Assembly (NCBI GenBank): GCA_938029725.1
Contig: CALHGE010000012.1
Location: 1 to 64,000, forward strand
Origin: an uncultured Flavobacteriaceae bacterium
GTDB taxonomy: Bacteria; Bacteroidota; Bacteroidia; Flavobacteriales; Flavobacteriaceae
Direction of reading: 5' to 3'
DNA length: 64,000 nt
Part shown: positions 9,785 to 18,296 of the stretch, one piece after another
How positions within the stretch are numbered: the stretch's first letter is position 1
Layout of the letters: every line of letters starts with the position of its first letter
Made by a program: the position numbers and the translations under genes
Notes under the pieces: model-generated
Database searches by the model: none
What the model saw: only the letters and a program-made list of their open reading frames with translations
What the model was told of the DNA's origin: nothing

Positions 9785-11397
9785 TCCAAACTTGGCAATG
9801 TAAAATCATCTAAAGGGCTAGCTTGTTTCATCATTGCCTCAATAGCTTCTGTTGTTCTCGGTGCCCTATTCGAAAGGTTTATAGAGCCCTTCTCAGTAAT
9901 TAAAATATCGTCTTCGATGCGCACGGCAATGCCCCACCATTTCTTATCGCAATCACTACCTTCAGGAATATAGATACCTGGCTCTACAGTAATCACTGTA
10001 TTTGCTTTAAAAGGTGCATACGTGCCTTTATCGTGTACATCTAATCCTAAATAGTGGCTTGTACCATGAGGAAAATAGGTGCGAGCCTCACTTTTACTTT
10101 TAACAATACCGAGTCTTATTAAACCTTTCGCTACTACAGAAAATGCAGCTTTTCCGGGTGCAGAAAATGGTGCACCTACCACGCTTTCTTTAATACCTGC
10201 CTCTTGGGCATTATAAACGATATCATAAATCTGTTTTTGTTCAATCGTGAATTTACCATTGGCAGGAATGGTACGTGTAACGTCTGCAGTATACCCATGG
10301 TATTCAGCACCCAAATCCATCAACACCAAATCATTAGCCACTTCGGTTTTATTATTTTCAATATAATGAAGGATGCAACCGTTGTTACCGGCACCAACAA
10401 TAGACGGGTATCCTTCATATTCAGCGCCGTACTTTTTATACACATACTCATGAACACCTTGAATTTCGGTTTCTGACATAGTAGGATGCATCGCTTTCAT
10501 CACTTCAGCCTGACCAACAGCAGAAATTTCAATTGCTTTTTTCAAAAGCACCAATTCTTCCGCTGTTTTGGTCTCGCGTAGCGTGCTCATAATTTGTGAA
10601 ATCATATTTGAATTCAAATTATTTACTTTTAATTTTAGAGAAATTTTTTCCTTTATTTCACTTCTTAATCCATCATCACCAGCATTCACAAACCCACTTA
10701 GTAGCTCATCTTCCTGTAGCGAAGTGTCACGACTTAGATAACGGCCTAAGGTCTGGGCTACGTTTGCACTATTCTCAATAGCTGTTGCTTTTATCATGCC
10801 GTACAACCTGTTTTTGGCAGGATTATAATCTGAAGGATAATCGGTTTTAATCTTAAAACTTTTGATCAAATCGAATAAATCTGCGGTTCCGCTCTTATCT
10901 CTAAAATCATTTTTGAAGTCAAAAAAGGTGACCATATCAAAAGATTTAAAATCAACAGGTATATTTGAAAATTCGTCTCCATTAAATACCATTTGAAAAC
11001 CGAGTTCTTTTCTCGCTCCTTCAACCCCTAAGCGCTTTCCGTTCCATTGTTCGGCTTTGACATCACGCTTCTGAACATAAAGCATTTCATTATATTCAAT
11101 ACCGGCAGCATCGCTTTGATTCGCCGAAAAAACAAGCAACACCGCATTGGGTTCTTTATACCCGGTTAGATAGTAAAAATCAGGATCTTGATGATACCTA
11201 TAATCAACATCATTAGCGCGGTTACGTTCAGCGTTTGCGAAAAACACCGCTACAGTATTAGCCGGTAGCATTTGGCGAACGGCTTCCCTTCTATCTTTAT
11301 GAAAGTCTGCAGATAGAAAATCTGTTGGAATGCTTTGCCCACTAAGCGATACCGAGAGAACTAGTGAGATCATAAAAAGTAAAAATATTCTTAGCAT
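9781..11397 (-). CDS. Secreted Xaa-Pro aminopeptidase (M24B)
   Basis: Metallopeptidase removing N-terminal residues that precede proline. Residues 1-20 are a hydrophobic signal peptide (LLFMISLVLSVSLS), so the enzyme is probably periplasmic or surface-located, unlike cytoplasmic PepP. The N-terminal creatinase-like domain spans about 30-250. The pita-bread catalytic domain carries the metal ligands: Asp in DLGAEYHGYTADVTRT near 362, His in PHGTSHYLGLDVHD near 446, Glu in TVEPGIYIP near 471 and Glu in VRIEDDI near 493. At 538 aa it is longer than E. coli PepP because of the signal and insertions. It overlaps thrC by 4 bases tail to tail. Confidence 0.93.
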   Translation of the reverse strand: MLRIFLLFMISLVLSVSLSGQSIPTDFLSADFHKDRREAVRQMLPANTVAVFFANAERNRANDVDYRYHQDPDFYYLTGYKEPNAVLLVFSANQSDAAGIEYNEMLYVQKRDVKAEQWNGKRLGVEGARKELGFQMVFNGDEFSNIPVDFKSFDMVTFFDFKNDFRDKSGTADLFDLIKSFKIKTDYPSDYNPAKNRLYGMIKATAIENSANVAQTLGRYLSRDTSLQEDELLSGFVNAGDDGLRSEIKEKISLKLKVNNLNSNMISQIMSTLRETKTAEELVLLKKAIEISAVGQAEVMKAMHPTMSETEIQGVHEYVYKKYGAEYEGYPSIVGAGNNGCILHYIENNKTEVANDLVLMDLGAEYHGYTADVTRTIPANGKFTIEQKQIYDIVYNAQEAGIKESVVGAPFSAPGKAAFSVVAKGLIRLGIVKSKSEARTYFPHGTSHYLGLDVHDKGTYAPFKANTVITVEPGIYIPEGSDCDKKWWGIAVRIEDDILITEKGSINLSNRAPRTTEAIEAMMKQASPLDDFTLPSLD

Positions 11398-11503
11398 TTA
11401 GATATATTTAAAGTCGAAAAATAGTGTATTCGGTCAACATTCTCGAAAATAAATTGATAAAAATTATTCAAACTGTAAGCGACCTTTTGGCGAATTAATT
11501 CAA

Positions 11504-11511
11504 TAAATTTG
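11504..11511 (+). promoter_or_regulatory. -7 element of the gcvT-glsA promoter
   Basis: TAAATTTG exactly matches TAnnTTTG, 22 bases before the gcvT ATG. An upstream TTTG at 11486-11489 is only 14 bases away, shorter than usual, so the -33 element is uncertain. Confidence 0.4.
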
Positions 11512-11533
11512 CTTCACACAAAATTGATCCACG

Positions 11534-12622
11534 ATGAAAAATACTGCTTTAACCGAAACACACGAGGCCCTTGGTGCTAAATTAGTACCGTTTGCAGGTT
11601 ACAACATGCCTGTTTCTTATGAAGGTGTAAACGCCGAACATGAAACGGTTCGAAATGGCGTTGGTGTTTTTGATGTTTCCCATATGGGAGAATTCTTGAT
11701 TAGTGGCCCTAATGCGCTATCGCTAATTCAAAAAGTTACTTCAAATGATGCAAGTAAACTAAGCATAGGAAAAGCACAATATAGCTGTTTGCCAAATGAA
11801 ACGGGAGGTATCGTTGATGATCTTATCGTTTATAGAATGAAAGAAGATCAATATTTATTGGTAGTTAACGCATCAAATATTGAAAAAGACTGGAATCATA
11901 TTTCAAAGTATAATGGAGAGTTGAATGCAGATATGCGTGATATTTCGGAAGGATATTCACTCCTAGCCATACAAGGTCCGAAAGCGATCGCTGCAATGCA
12001 AAGTTTAACTTCAGAAGATTTAGCGGCTATCAAATTCTACAATTTTGTAATTGGAGATTTTGCAGGAATCGAACAGGTCATCATTTCAGCAACCGGATAT
12101 ACTGGTTCTGGTGGGTTCGAAATCTATTGTAAAAATGAAGACGTTCAGCAAATCTGGGACAAAGTTTTTGAAGCAGGTGCTGACTACGGAATAAAACCAA
12201 TAGGTCTCGCCGCTAGAGACACCCTACGCTTAGAAATGGGTTACTGTCTCTACGGAAATGATATTAATGATGAAACCTCACCCTTCGAAGCAGGCTTAGG
12301 TTGGATCACTAAATTCACCAAAGACTTCGTTAATTCTGAAGCCCTATCTACGATAAAAGCACACGGCCCAGAACGCAAGCTTATTGCATTTGAATTGGAT
12401 GAACGTGGAGTTCCAAGGCATGATTATGATATCGTGGATGGGCAAGGTAAAAAGATTGGTGTCGTTACTTCTGGCACAATGTCTCCATCGCTAGGCAAAG
12501 GAATTGGTTTAGGCTATGTGCCAACCATTCTTTCAGAAGTAGGGAATAAAATTCACATTCAAATCAGGAAGAATGCCGTGCCAGCCACGGTAATTAAACT
12601 TCCTTTTTATAAGGTAAAATGA
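11534..12622 (+). CDS. gcvT: Glycine cleavage system aminomethyltransferase (T protein)
   Basis: Transfers the methylene carbon from the aminomethyl-lipoyl H protein to tetrahydrofolate, releasing ammonia. Family signatures are visible in order: [20 protein letters not shown] at the N-terminus, [11 protein letters not shown] near residue 43, [11 protein letters not shown] near 193 and [20 protein letters not shown] near 225. At 362 aa it is full length. The stop codon overlaps the start of glsA (ATGA at 12619-12622), so the two are translationally coupled. Genes for the P and H proteins are not in the window, as is usual when the system is dispersed in Bacteroidota. Confidence 0.96.
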   Translation: MKNTALTETHEALGAKLVPFAGYNMPVSYEGVNAEHETVRNGVGVFDVSHMGEFLISGPNALSLIQKVTSNDASKLSIGKAQYSCLPNETGGIVDDLIVYRMKEDQYLLVVNASNIEKDWNHISKYNGELNADMRDISEGYSLLAIQGPKAIAAMQSLTSEDLAAIKFYNFVIGDFAGIEQVIISATGYTGSGGFEIYCKNEDVQQIWDKVFEAGADYGIKPIGLAARDTLRLEMGYCLYGNDINDETSPFEAGLGWITKFTKDFVNSEALSTIKAHGPERKLIAFELDERGVPRHDYDIVDGQGKKIGVVTSGTMSPSLGKGIGLGYVPTILSEVGNKIHIQIRKNAVPATVIKLPFYKVK

Positions 12623-13533
12623 TAGATTACCAGAAGATACTTGAAACCATAACTTCTAACTGCGCGCTGTCAAAAGACAAAGGAGAAATCGCCACTTACA
12701 TTCCTGAACTCGCAAAGGTAGATCGTTCTAGATTTGGAATTCATTTGGTCAATTCTGAAAAAAAAGAGTTCCAGTCCGGAGACTCAAATGAATTATTCTC
12801 CATTCAAAGTATTTCAAAAGTACTATCATTGGCCTATGCTATATCTATTATCGGCGAAGCGGTATGGCAGCGTGTTGATGTGGAACCTTCTGGAGACCCT
12901 TTTAATCACCTATCGCTTTTAGAACTGGAAAATGGTATTCCTAGAAATCCATTGATAAATGCTGGAGCTATAGTAATCGCTGATATTTTAGTTTCTCATT
13001 TAGAGAATCCAAAATCAGATTTTTTGCAATTCGTTAGAAAATTGGCGAACGATGACAGTATTGATTTTGATCCAAATGTTGCTCAATCTGAAAAGAAAAC
13101 AGGTTTTAGAAATTACGCTGCGGCAAATTTATTAAAGTCCTATGGCAATTTAAAAAACGATGTAGACATCGTATTGGACTTTTATTTTCATCAATGTTCT
13201 ATAGCAATGAACTGTGCACAACTAACCAAAGTCTTTTATCTTTTTATGAATCGCGGGGTATGCCAACAAAACATCACCCATTTATCAATAAGTCAAGTCA
13301 AACGAATCAATGCCTTAATGCTCACTTGTGGGTTTTATGACGAGGCAGGAGAATTTGCCTTTGAAGTAGGCTTGCCAGGTAAAAGTGGCGTTGGTGGAGG
13401 TATAGTAGCCCTTCTGCCAGGAAAATATTGTGTAGCAACTTGGTCACCTGGCTTAAACGCTAAAGGGAATTCAAAACTAGGCATGGAAGCTCTGGAAAAA
13501 TTGACTACCGCAACCGCTCAATCAATATTCTAA
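12619..13533 (+). CDS. glsA: Glutaminase (serine-dependent, GlsA family)
   Basis: Hydrolyses glutamine to glutamate and ammonia in the cytoplasm. It belongs to the beta-lactamase-like serine glutaminases. The catalytic SxxK motif is S64-I-S-K67 within FSIQSISKVLSLAYA. NPLINAGAIVIADIL and the C-terminal GLPGKSGVGGGIVALLPG are further family signatures. The 304-aa length is typical. It overlaps gcvT by 4 bases and is followed 3 bases later by a reductase gene, so all three are likely co-transcribed. Ammonia handling is a loose link with gcvT, an inference only. Confidence 0.95.
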   Translation: MIDYQKILETITSNCALSKDKGEIATYIPELAKVDRSRFGIHLVNSEKKEFQSGDSNELFSIQSISKVLSLAYAISIIGEAVWQRVDVEPSGDPFNHLSLLELENGIPRNPLINAGAIVIADILVSHLENPKSDFLQFVRKLANDDSIDFDPNVAQSEKKTGFRNYAAANLLKSYGNLKNDVDIVLDFYFHQCSIAMNCAQLTKVFYLFMNRGVCQQNITHLSISQVKRINALMLTCGFYDEAGEFAFEVGLPGKSGVGGGIVALLPGKYCVATWSPGLNAKGNSKLGMEALEKLTTATAQSIF

Positions 13534-13536
13534 GTA

Positions 13537-14358
13537 TTGGAAGCAAAAAAAATACTAATTCTAGGAGGAAGTGGATTCATTGGAAACGCTATATACAAAG
13601 AGCTTTGTAATTATTTTGACACCTACGGAACCTATAATAGTGCAAGACGATCTTTCGAAAAAAATCAACAATTTTTCAAATATGATATGGCGGAGGATGA
13701 CATTTTTCAGTTGCTTGAAAAAGTTCGCCCAAATATTATCATTTCTGCAGTACGCGGTAACTTTGCAGCTCAGGTACAAGCTCATCAGCATATCACAGAA
13801 TATCTAGTTCAAAATGACTGCTCCTTATACTTTATTTCTTCTGCTAATGTCTTTGATGCATATAGCAAATATCCGTCCTACGAAAATGACAAAACCCTTT
13901 CAGAAAGTGTTTATGGTCGATTAAAGATTCGCATTGAGAATATGCTACTGCGCCTACCCAAAAAGAAAGCGGCTATTTTAAGAGTTCCTATGGTTTTTGG
14001 AAATACATCTCCTCGAATTAAGGAAATCAAGAAATTTATTCTCGAAAATAAACCCGTGGAAGTCTTTCCTAATCTTATTTTGAATGTGACTAGTGATGAT
14101 CGATTAACACAGCAAATTCATTATCTAATTAACAGAAATAAAACAGGAGTTTTTCATTTAGGAAGCAAAGATTTGATACACCATGAGGAGTTTTTAAAAG
14201 AAATAATAGATCGTATAGGCACCTTCAACCCTATTTACAAACGTGTTTACACAAGCAATGAGGACCGTTATCTAGCGGTGCTACCTAAGGATAATAAACT
14301 TCCTAAAAACCTACAAATAAGCTATCAAGATATTATTGATCATCATATTTTGAGCTAA
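13537..14358 (+). CDS. SDR-family sugar-nucleotide reductase/epimerase (RmlD-like)
   Basis: NAD(P)-dependent extended short-chain dehydrogenase. The N-terminal Rossmann motif is ILGGSGFIGNAIY (residues about 8-20). A Ser-rich strand FISSANVFDA precedes the catalytic Tyr-Lys pair in VYGRLK near residues 125-129, and PMVFGNTSPR follows. The pattern is closest to dTDP-4-dehydrorhamnose reductase-like proteins, but the substrate cannot be told. The start is TTG at 13537, 3 bases after the glsA stop; no ATG gives an intact Rossmann motif. At 273 aa it is slightly short for RmlD. Confidence 0.85.
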   Translation: MEAKKILILGGSGFIGNAIYKELCNYFDTYGTYNSARRSFEKNQQFFKYDMAEDDIFQLLEKVRPNIIISAVRGNFAAQVQAHQHITEYLVQNDCSLYFISSANVFDAYSKYPSYENDKTLSESVYGRLKIRIENMLLRLPKKKAAILRVPMVFGNTSPRIKEIKKFILENKPVEVFPNLILNVTSDDRLTQQIHYLINRNKTGVFHLGSKDLIHHEEFLKEIIDRIGTFNPIYKRVYTSNEDRYLAVLPKDNKLPKNLQISYQDIIDHHILS

Positions 14359-14396
14359 TCATATTTAATACCTTAATTTAAAGAAAATTATATAGC

Positions 14397-14684
14397 ATGG
14401 AAAAACTATCAGAGCAGCAAATACATGAATATTTAAGTAAGTTAGATGGTTGGGAATATGTCGACGGGGCCATTGAAACTTCTTTCGAATTTGCGAATTT
14501 CAAAGAAGCCTTTGCAACAATGACTAGAATAGCTTTTGAGTGTGAATCTCAAGGACATCACCCCGACTGGGGCAACGTTTACAAAAATCTTCACATCCGA
14601 TTAAATACACACGATGCTGGTGGTGTGACTGAAAAAGATTTTAAACTGGCGCATACGATTGAAGATATTATCGAGGGAGAATAG
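14397..14684 (+). CDS. 4a-hydroxytetrahydrobiopterin dehydratase (pterin carbinolamine dehydratase)
   Basis: Dehydrates 4a-hydroxytetrahydropterin, recycling the cofactor of aromatic amino acid hydroxylases. The short protein (95 aa) has the active-site signature HHPDWGNVYKNLHIRLNTHD followed by GGVTEKDFKLAHTIE, matching the PhhB/PCD family. It starts 38 bases after the reductase gene on the same strand. No phenylalanine hydroxylase is seen in the window, so the partner hydroxylase is unknown. Confidence 0.94.
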   Translation: MEKLSEQQIHEYLSKLDGWEYVDGAIETSFEFANFKEAFATMTRIAFECESQGHHPDWGNVYKNLHIRLNTHDAGGVTEKDFKLAHTIEDIIEGE

Positions 14685-14778
14685 CTCAGTTGGCTGTAGG
14701 CAGCATTATAATAAACACCGTAACAAATACACAAACAAGCCCGTTACAATCGGGTTCAGATTTGAGTTTCAGTTTCAA

Positions 14779-14809
14779 TTTGCGCTTGAACTTGATTTTC
14801 TTAAATTTG
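14779..14809 (+). promoter_or_regulatory. Promoter of yebC
   Basis: TTTG at 14779-14782, 19 bases, then TAAATTTG at 14802-14809: an exact match to the Bacteroidota TTTG-TAnnTTTG pattern with ideal spacing, 30 bases before the yebC ATG. Confidence 0.65.
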
Positions 14810-14838
14810 CTAGCATTCAAATAAAATAACAACATACT

Positions 14839-15549
14839 ATGGGAAGAGCTTTTGAATTTCGAAAGGCTAGAAAAATGAAACGATGGTCAGCAATGTCAAA
14901 GGCCTTTACTCGTATTGGCAAAGATATTGTCATGGCGGTTAAAGAAGGAGGACCTGACCCTGATTCGAATTCTAAACTTCGTGCAGTAATTCAGAATGGG
15001 AAGTCTGTAAACATGCCAAAAGATAATATTGACCGTGCTATCAAACGTGCGAGCGATAAAAGTCTAGGAGATTTTAAAGAGATCTTATTCGAAGGCTACG
15101 CACCTCACGGCATTGCCATATTAGTAGAAACGGCCACAGATAATAATACCCGTACCGTTGCCAATGTACGGAGTTATTTTAACAAATGTAATGGTAACTT
15201 GGGCACTTCAGGTTCGGTAGAATTTATGTTTGACCATACCTGTAATTTTAGAATTCCTGCGGAAGGCATAGACCCTGAAGAATTAGAATTGGAAATGATT
15301 GATTTCGGAGCAGAAGAAGTTTTCGTAGATGACGACGGAATTCTAATCTACGCCCCTTTCGAAAGTTTTGGTGCGATTCAAAAAGAATTAGAAAGTCGAG
15401 AACTTGAAATTTTATCTTCTGGTTTTGAGCGTATACCCCAAGTGACCAAACAACTATCTGAAGAAGCAGTTGCTGATGTAGAAAAACTATTGGAGAAAAT
15501 TGAAGAGGATGATGATGTGCAAAACGTTTATCATACGATGCAAGAGTAA
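14839..15549 (+). CDS. yebC: YebC/TACO1-family protein (probable regulator or translation factor)
   Basis: A member of the conserved YebC/PmpR family. Some members are described as DNA-binding regulators, and recent work on the family points to a role in translating difficult sequences such as proline stretches. Visible signatures are MGRAFEFRKARKMKRWSAMSK at the start, KPDN-type segment MPKDNIDRAIKRAS, the strand FEGYAPHGIAILVE, and the acidic C-terminus. At 236 aa it is full length. It has its own promoter and is followed by a decayed region. Confidence 0.94.
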   Translation: MGRAFEFRKARKMKRWSAMSKAFTRIGKDIVMAVKEGGPDPDSNSKLRAVIQNGKSVNMPKDNIDRAIKRASDKSLGDFKEILFEGYAPHGIAILVETATDNNTRTVANVRSYFNKCNGNLGTSGSVEFMFDHTCNFRIPAEGIDPEELELEMIDFGAEEVFVDDDGILIYAPFESFGAIQKELESRELEILSSGFERIPQVTKQLSEEAVADVEKLLEKIEEDDDVQNVYHTMQE

Positions 15550-15555
15550 GTAAAG

Positions 15556-16275
15556 TCAAACCTGAACTTCAGTTGAATCATCTGTAGCATTCACAGCTGT
15601 AGCTAGTGTTTGATTTTCTGGAACGCTAACTGCTATTACGCCAGTAATTAGTGGTGCTTTATTAAACCACTCAGTCGCTAATAAATAGTGCAGCGCATTG
15701 TCTGCCATAAGTTTCCGATCATGTGCCACATTCGTAATTTCAAGCGTTTCTCAATTAACAGACACACCCATTGTTTACGCAGTACTTTGGTTCGTTGTAA
15801 AATAATATCCGTCCACGTCTAATCTGTTATCACCCTGTTAGGCATCTAAAACGGCATTGCGTCGTAATCCTGAATTTGGGTCCTAATTATGGTCACCTAA
15901 GTGTAGCGTTAGTTGTTTTTGAAAATGCCGTAGTTCGGGCTGTATTTGGCAATTGCCCTTCTAGTGCTCCATAAGGAAATTTGACTGTCGTTTCTGGCAC
16001 CGTATACCAACTCGAATTTGAGCAAACAACTCTATCAGACTTAGTATTAGGCAAATAGGTCATAAACCAGCACAAAAATTACACCCCTCCAGAATGACTC
16101 CAAATAAGATACTTTTGTTGCGTACCAGAAATGTCCACCTTTATAAGCTCAAATAATGGTTCTATACTAGAAAATGACCATTCTGCTTTGTAATTAAACG
16201 ATGCTAAAGTTGGGGTATCGCCATATTGGCTAGTAACTAATTACCTCCTAAGCTGGTATAGTTGGCATTTATTAA
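15556..16275 (-). pseudogene. Decayed gene for a secreted protein with Ig/cadherin-like repeat
   Basis: This 775-base stretch between yebC and the next gene holds no intact ORF, but the minus strand reads as protein once frameshifts and stops are ignored. From 5' to 3' the pieces include ASFNYKAEWSFSSIEPLF, then YLIWSHSGG, then TVKFPYGALEGQLPNTART, then DPNSGLRRNAVLDA, then LDVDGYYFTTNQST and finally ITGVIAVSVPENQTLATAV. The last piece looks like the linker of cadherin/Ig-like repeats in surface proteins. At least two frame changes and several stop codons (for example after AVLDA and after GVSVN) interrupt it. The original function is not recognisable to me. Confidence 0.6.
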
Positions 16276-16324
16276 ATAATGATATGGTCTCTTTTTATTA
16301 ATTCATTAAAAGAAGTACAAATAA

Positions 16325-17404
16325 TCAATTCTTCGCTGGAGGCACACTCATTTCTTCTGTGACATTATTAGTATTGGAATGAACATGTATTTGTTCTCCG
16401 ACCTTTACAATCCTTGAACATTTAGAGAATATTTGACCTGCTCTGTAGTTGATATGTTTTGAGATATCACTCTGTCCTGCCCACCATGCCAGGTATATAG
16501 CAGGTATATTGACACCGGCCTCATGGGAAAAGGGATATCCACCACCAAATCTAGGATTCATTTCCAAGAAATAAACTTCATTATCAGCAACAAAAAAGTC
16601 ACAATCCATAATTCCGATATGTTTTGTGGCTTCTCCTACTTTTTTGGATACCGCCAAGAATTTAGCATCTATGACCGTAAGCGCCTTATCAGTCTCACCG
16701 GCGCGCATGGCCAACTTTTTTCGGACAAATGAGCCATAGTACTTTCCATTGAAATCATTGAGAATATCCACTCCGTACTCTTGACCACCTATTTTTTGTT
16801 GAAAAATCACGGTATCCTCGAAATCAGCGCCATGCATATTAGCAATCACTGACTTCTTAATCTTGGTTAAAAGCAGCTTATAGGCCAAATAGAGTTCCTC
16901 CTCATTATAGGCTTCTTCGATTCCTATAGATCCAGACCCCCATCTAGGCTTTAAAATGACGGGATAACTCAATACTTTCTTAGATATGGCTTCTACTACA
17001 TCCGCTATTTTTAGATATGAAAGTGGTGTTGCAATATGCAAGTCTTTAAAAAAATTATAAGTTTTCCATTTATCAGCACAGAACGATATGACGTCAGAAT
17101 CGGAAACGATTAACTTGGCTCCAGACTCTTCAAAAAGCGCTTTGTTTTCTGACATTAGCAGCAATTCAAGATCGTTTAAAGGAATGACCATATCAACCTT
17201 ATAATCCTTGATAATATCATTAAGTACGCTCAAATAATCGGCATGATCTAAGCGAGGTACCTCAATCGCAACATCGGCATCGGCAAGGGCAGGCGCAGTA
17301 ACATCATTATCTAATGCAATAATTTTTCCATTATCGCCAAGTTCCCCTTTAAAATGTTCTATCAAATAATTTCTCCTGCCTGCGCAGGTAAATAAAATAT
17401 TCAT
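16325..17404 (-). CDS. ATP-grasp domain protein (carbamoyl-phosphate-synthase-like), polysaccharide cluster
   Basis: A soluble ATP-grasp ligase. The N-terminal pre-ATP-grasp Rossmann part starts MNILFTCAGRRNYLIEHFK. The ATP-grasp core has PRWGSGSIGIEEA near residue 148 and the metal-binding FLEMNPRFGGGYPFSHEAG near 282. Such proteins join a carboxylate to an amine or similar acceptor. Those of this subtype often sit in capsule or O-antigen clusters, but the substrate is unknown. It is the last of three minus-strand genes after a CapK-like ligase and a phosphoglycosyl transferase, 191 bases downstream of the latter. The 359-aa length is normal. Confidence 0.85.
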   Translation of the reverse strand: MNILFTCAGRRNYLIEHFKGELGDNGKIIALDNDVTAPALADADVAIEVPRLDHADYLSVLNDIIKDYKVDMVIPLNDLELLLMSENKALFEESGAKLIVSDSDVISFCADKWKTYNFFKDLHIATPLSYLKIADVVEAISKKVLSYPVILKPRWGSGSIGIEEAYNEEELYLAYKLLLTKIKKSVIANMHGADFEDTVIFQQKIGGQEYGVDILNDFNGKYYGSFVRKKLAMRAGETDKALTVIDAKFLAVSKKVGEATKHIGIMDCDFFVADNEVYFLEMNPRFGGGYPFSHEAGVNIPAIYLAWWAGQSDISKHINYRAGQIFSKCSRIVKVGEQIHVHSNTNNVTEEMSVPPAKN

Positions 17405-17595
17405 GTGCTAATTTTGGTTAATACGCTATTTGTTACATTAAAATCAATTGTAAAACCTGTTTTACTTCTCAGGTCTTTCAATAAGAGTTTGAAAATCATG
17501 AACAAAATACATCCTATAATTCAATAGTATAGCTTAAGATAATCCAAGAAACAAACGTTCAATTCTGAAAATAAACAAATCCATATATAGAATAA

Positions 17596-18213
17596 TTATA
17601 TTTTTGTTTTCTGCTTTCTATAACCGTCAAGGCTATCTGGCCCATCAGGAAATTCAATTGTCGAGCTATCGAATACCTTGACTAGGGTCTTAAAAAGAGT
17701 TTTACAGTCAAATAGAAAACTCATTTTTTCAGTATAGACAGCATCAAGCTCCAATCGGCTGTCCCATGATATGGCATTTCTACCAGAAACTTGCGCAAGT
17801 CCAGTAATACCTGGTTTTACCGTATGTCTTAAATTTTCACGAAGCGTATAATAAGGCAAGTATCTTACCCGTAAAGGTCTTGGCCCTACTAAACTCATAT
17901 CTCCTTTTAATACATTTATAAGTTGAGGAATTTCATCTAGTGACGTTTTTCTTAAAAACAACCCTATTCGCGTAAGTCGTTTATCATCGGGCAAAAGTTC
18001 TCCTTCCGAATTCTTTTCATCGGTCATTGTTTTGAACTTTATTATTTGGAATACTTTCTCGTTTTTACCTGGTCTGGGCTGATAAAACAAAGGTTCTTTG
18101 GTCTTGCTTAACCTTAAAACAATATAGATTACAAGATAGATTGGCAAAAGCAAAACCACGGCCGTAAAAGAAGCACAAAAGTCGAAGAACGGTTTAATAA
18201 TAGGTTTATACAT
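17596..18213 (-). CDS. Initiating sugar (phosphoglycosyl) transferase, PglC/WcaJ type
   Basis: Transfers a sugar phosphate from a nucleotide sugar to undecaprenyl phosphate, starting a surface polysaccharide on the inner membrane. One N-terminal membrane segment (about residues 10-32) is followed by the conserved cytosolic domain: LFYQPRPGKNEKVFQIIKF, LRKTSLDEIPQLINVLKGDM, SLVGPRPL and KPGITGLAQVSGRN. At 205 aa it is the minimal monotopic form (PglC-like) without the extra N-terminal membrane domain of WcaJ. It lies between the CapK-like and ATP-grasp genes on the same strand. Confidence 0.93.
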   Translation of the reverse strand: MYKPIIKPFFDFCASFTAVVLLLPIYLVIYIVLRLSKTKEPLFYQPRPGKNEKVFQIIKFKTMTDEKNSEGELLPDDKRLTRIGLFLRKTSLDEIPQLINVLKGDMSLVGPRPLRVRYLPYYTLRENLRHTVKPGITGLAQVSGRNAISWDSRLELDAVYTEKMSFLFDCKTLFKTLVKVFDSSTIEFPDGPDSLDGYRKQKTKI

Positions 18214-18296
18214 TGTTTAGTGTATTCATATGTTTATTAACTGATTTTATCACTTAAAATTATATGACATAGAATTTATTCATTGCAGCATTTTAA

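Noticed and set aside
14674-14757. tRNA-like sequence (GAATAGCTCAGTTGGC, later CGGGTTCAGA) after the pterin dehydratase gene
   Set aside because: The first part is the end of the coding sequence plus a few bases. The D-arm does not close properly and no anticodon arm or matching acceptor strand can be drawn.
14737-14757. AGCCCG/CGGGTT hairpin before yebC as a terminator
   Set aside because: Stem is short and no T-run follows; it could be chance.
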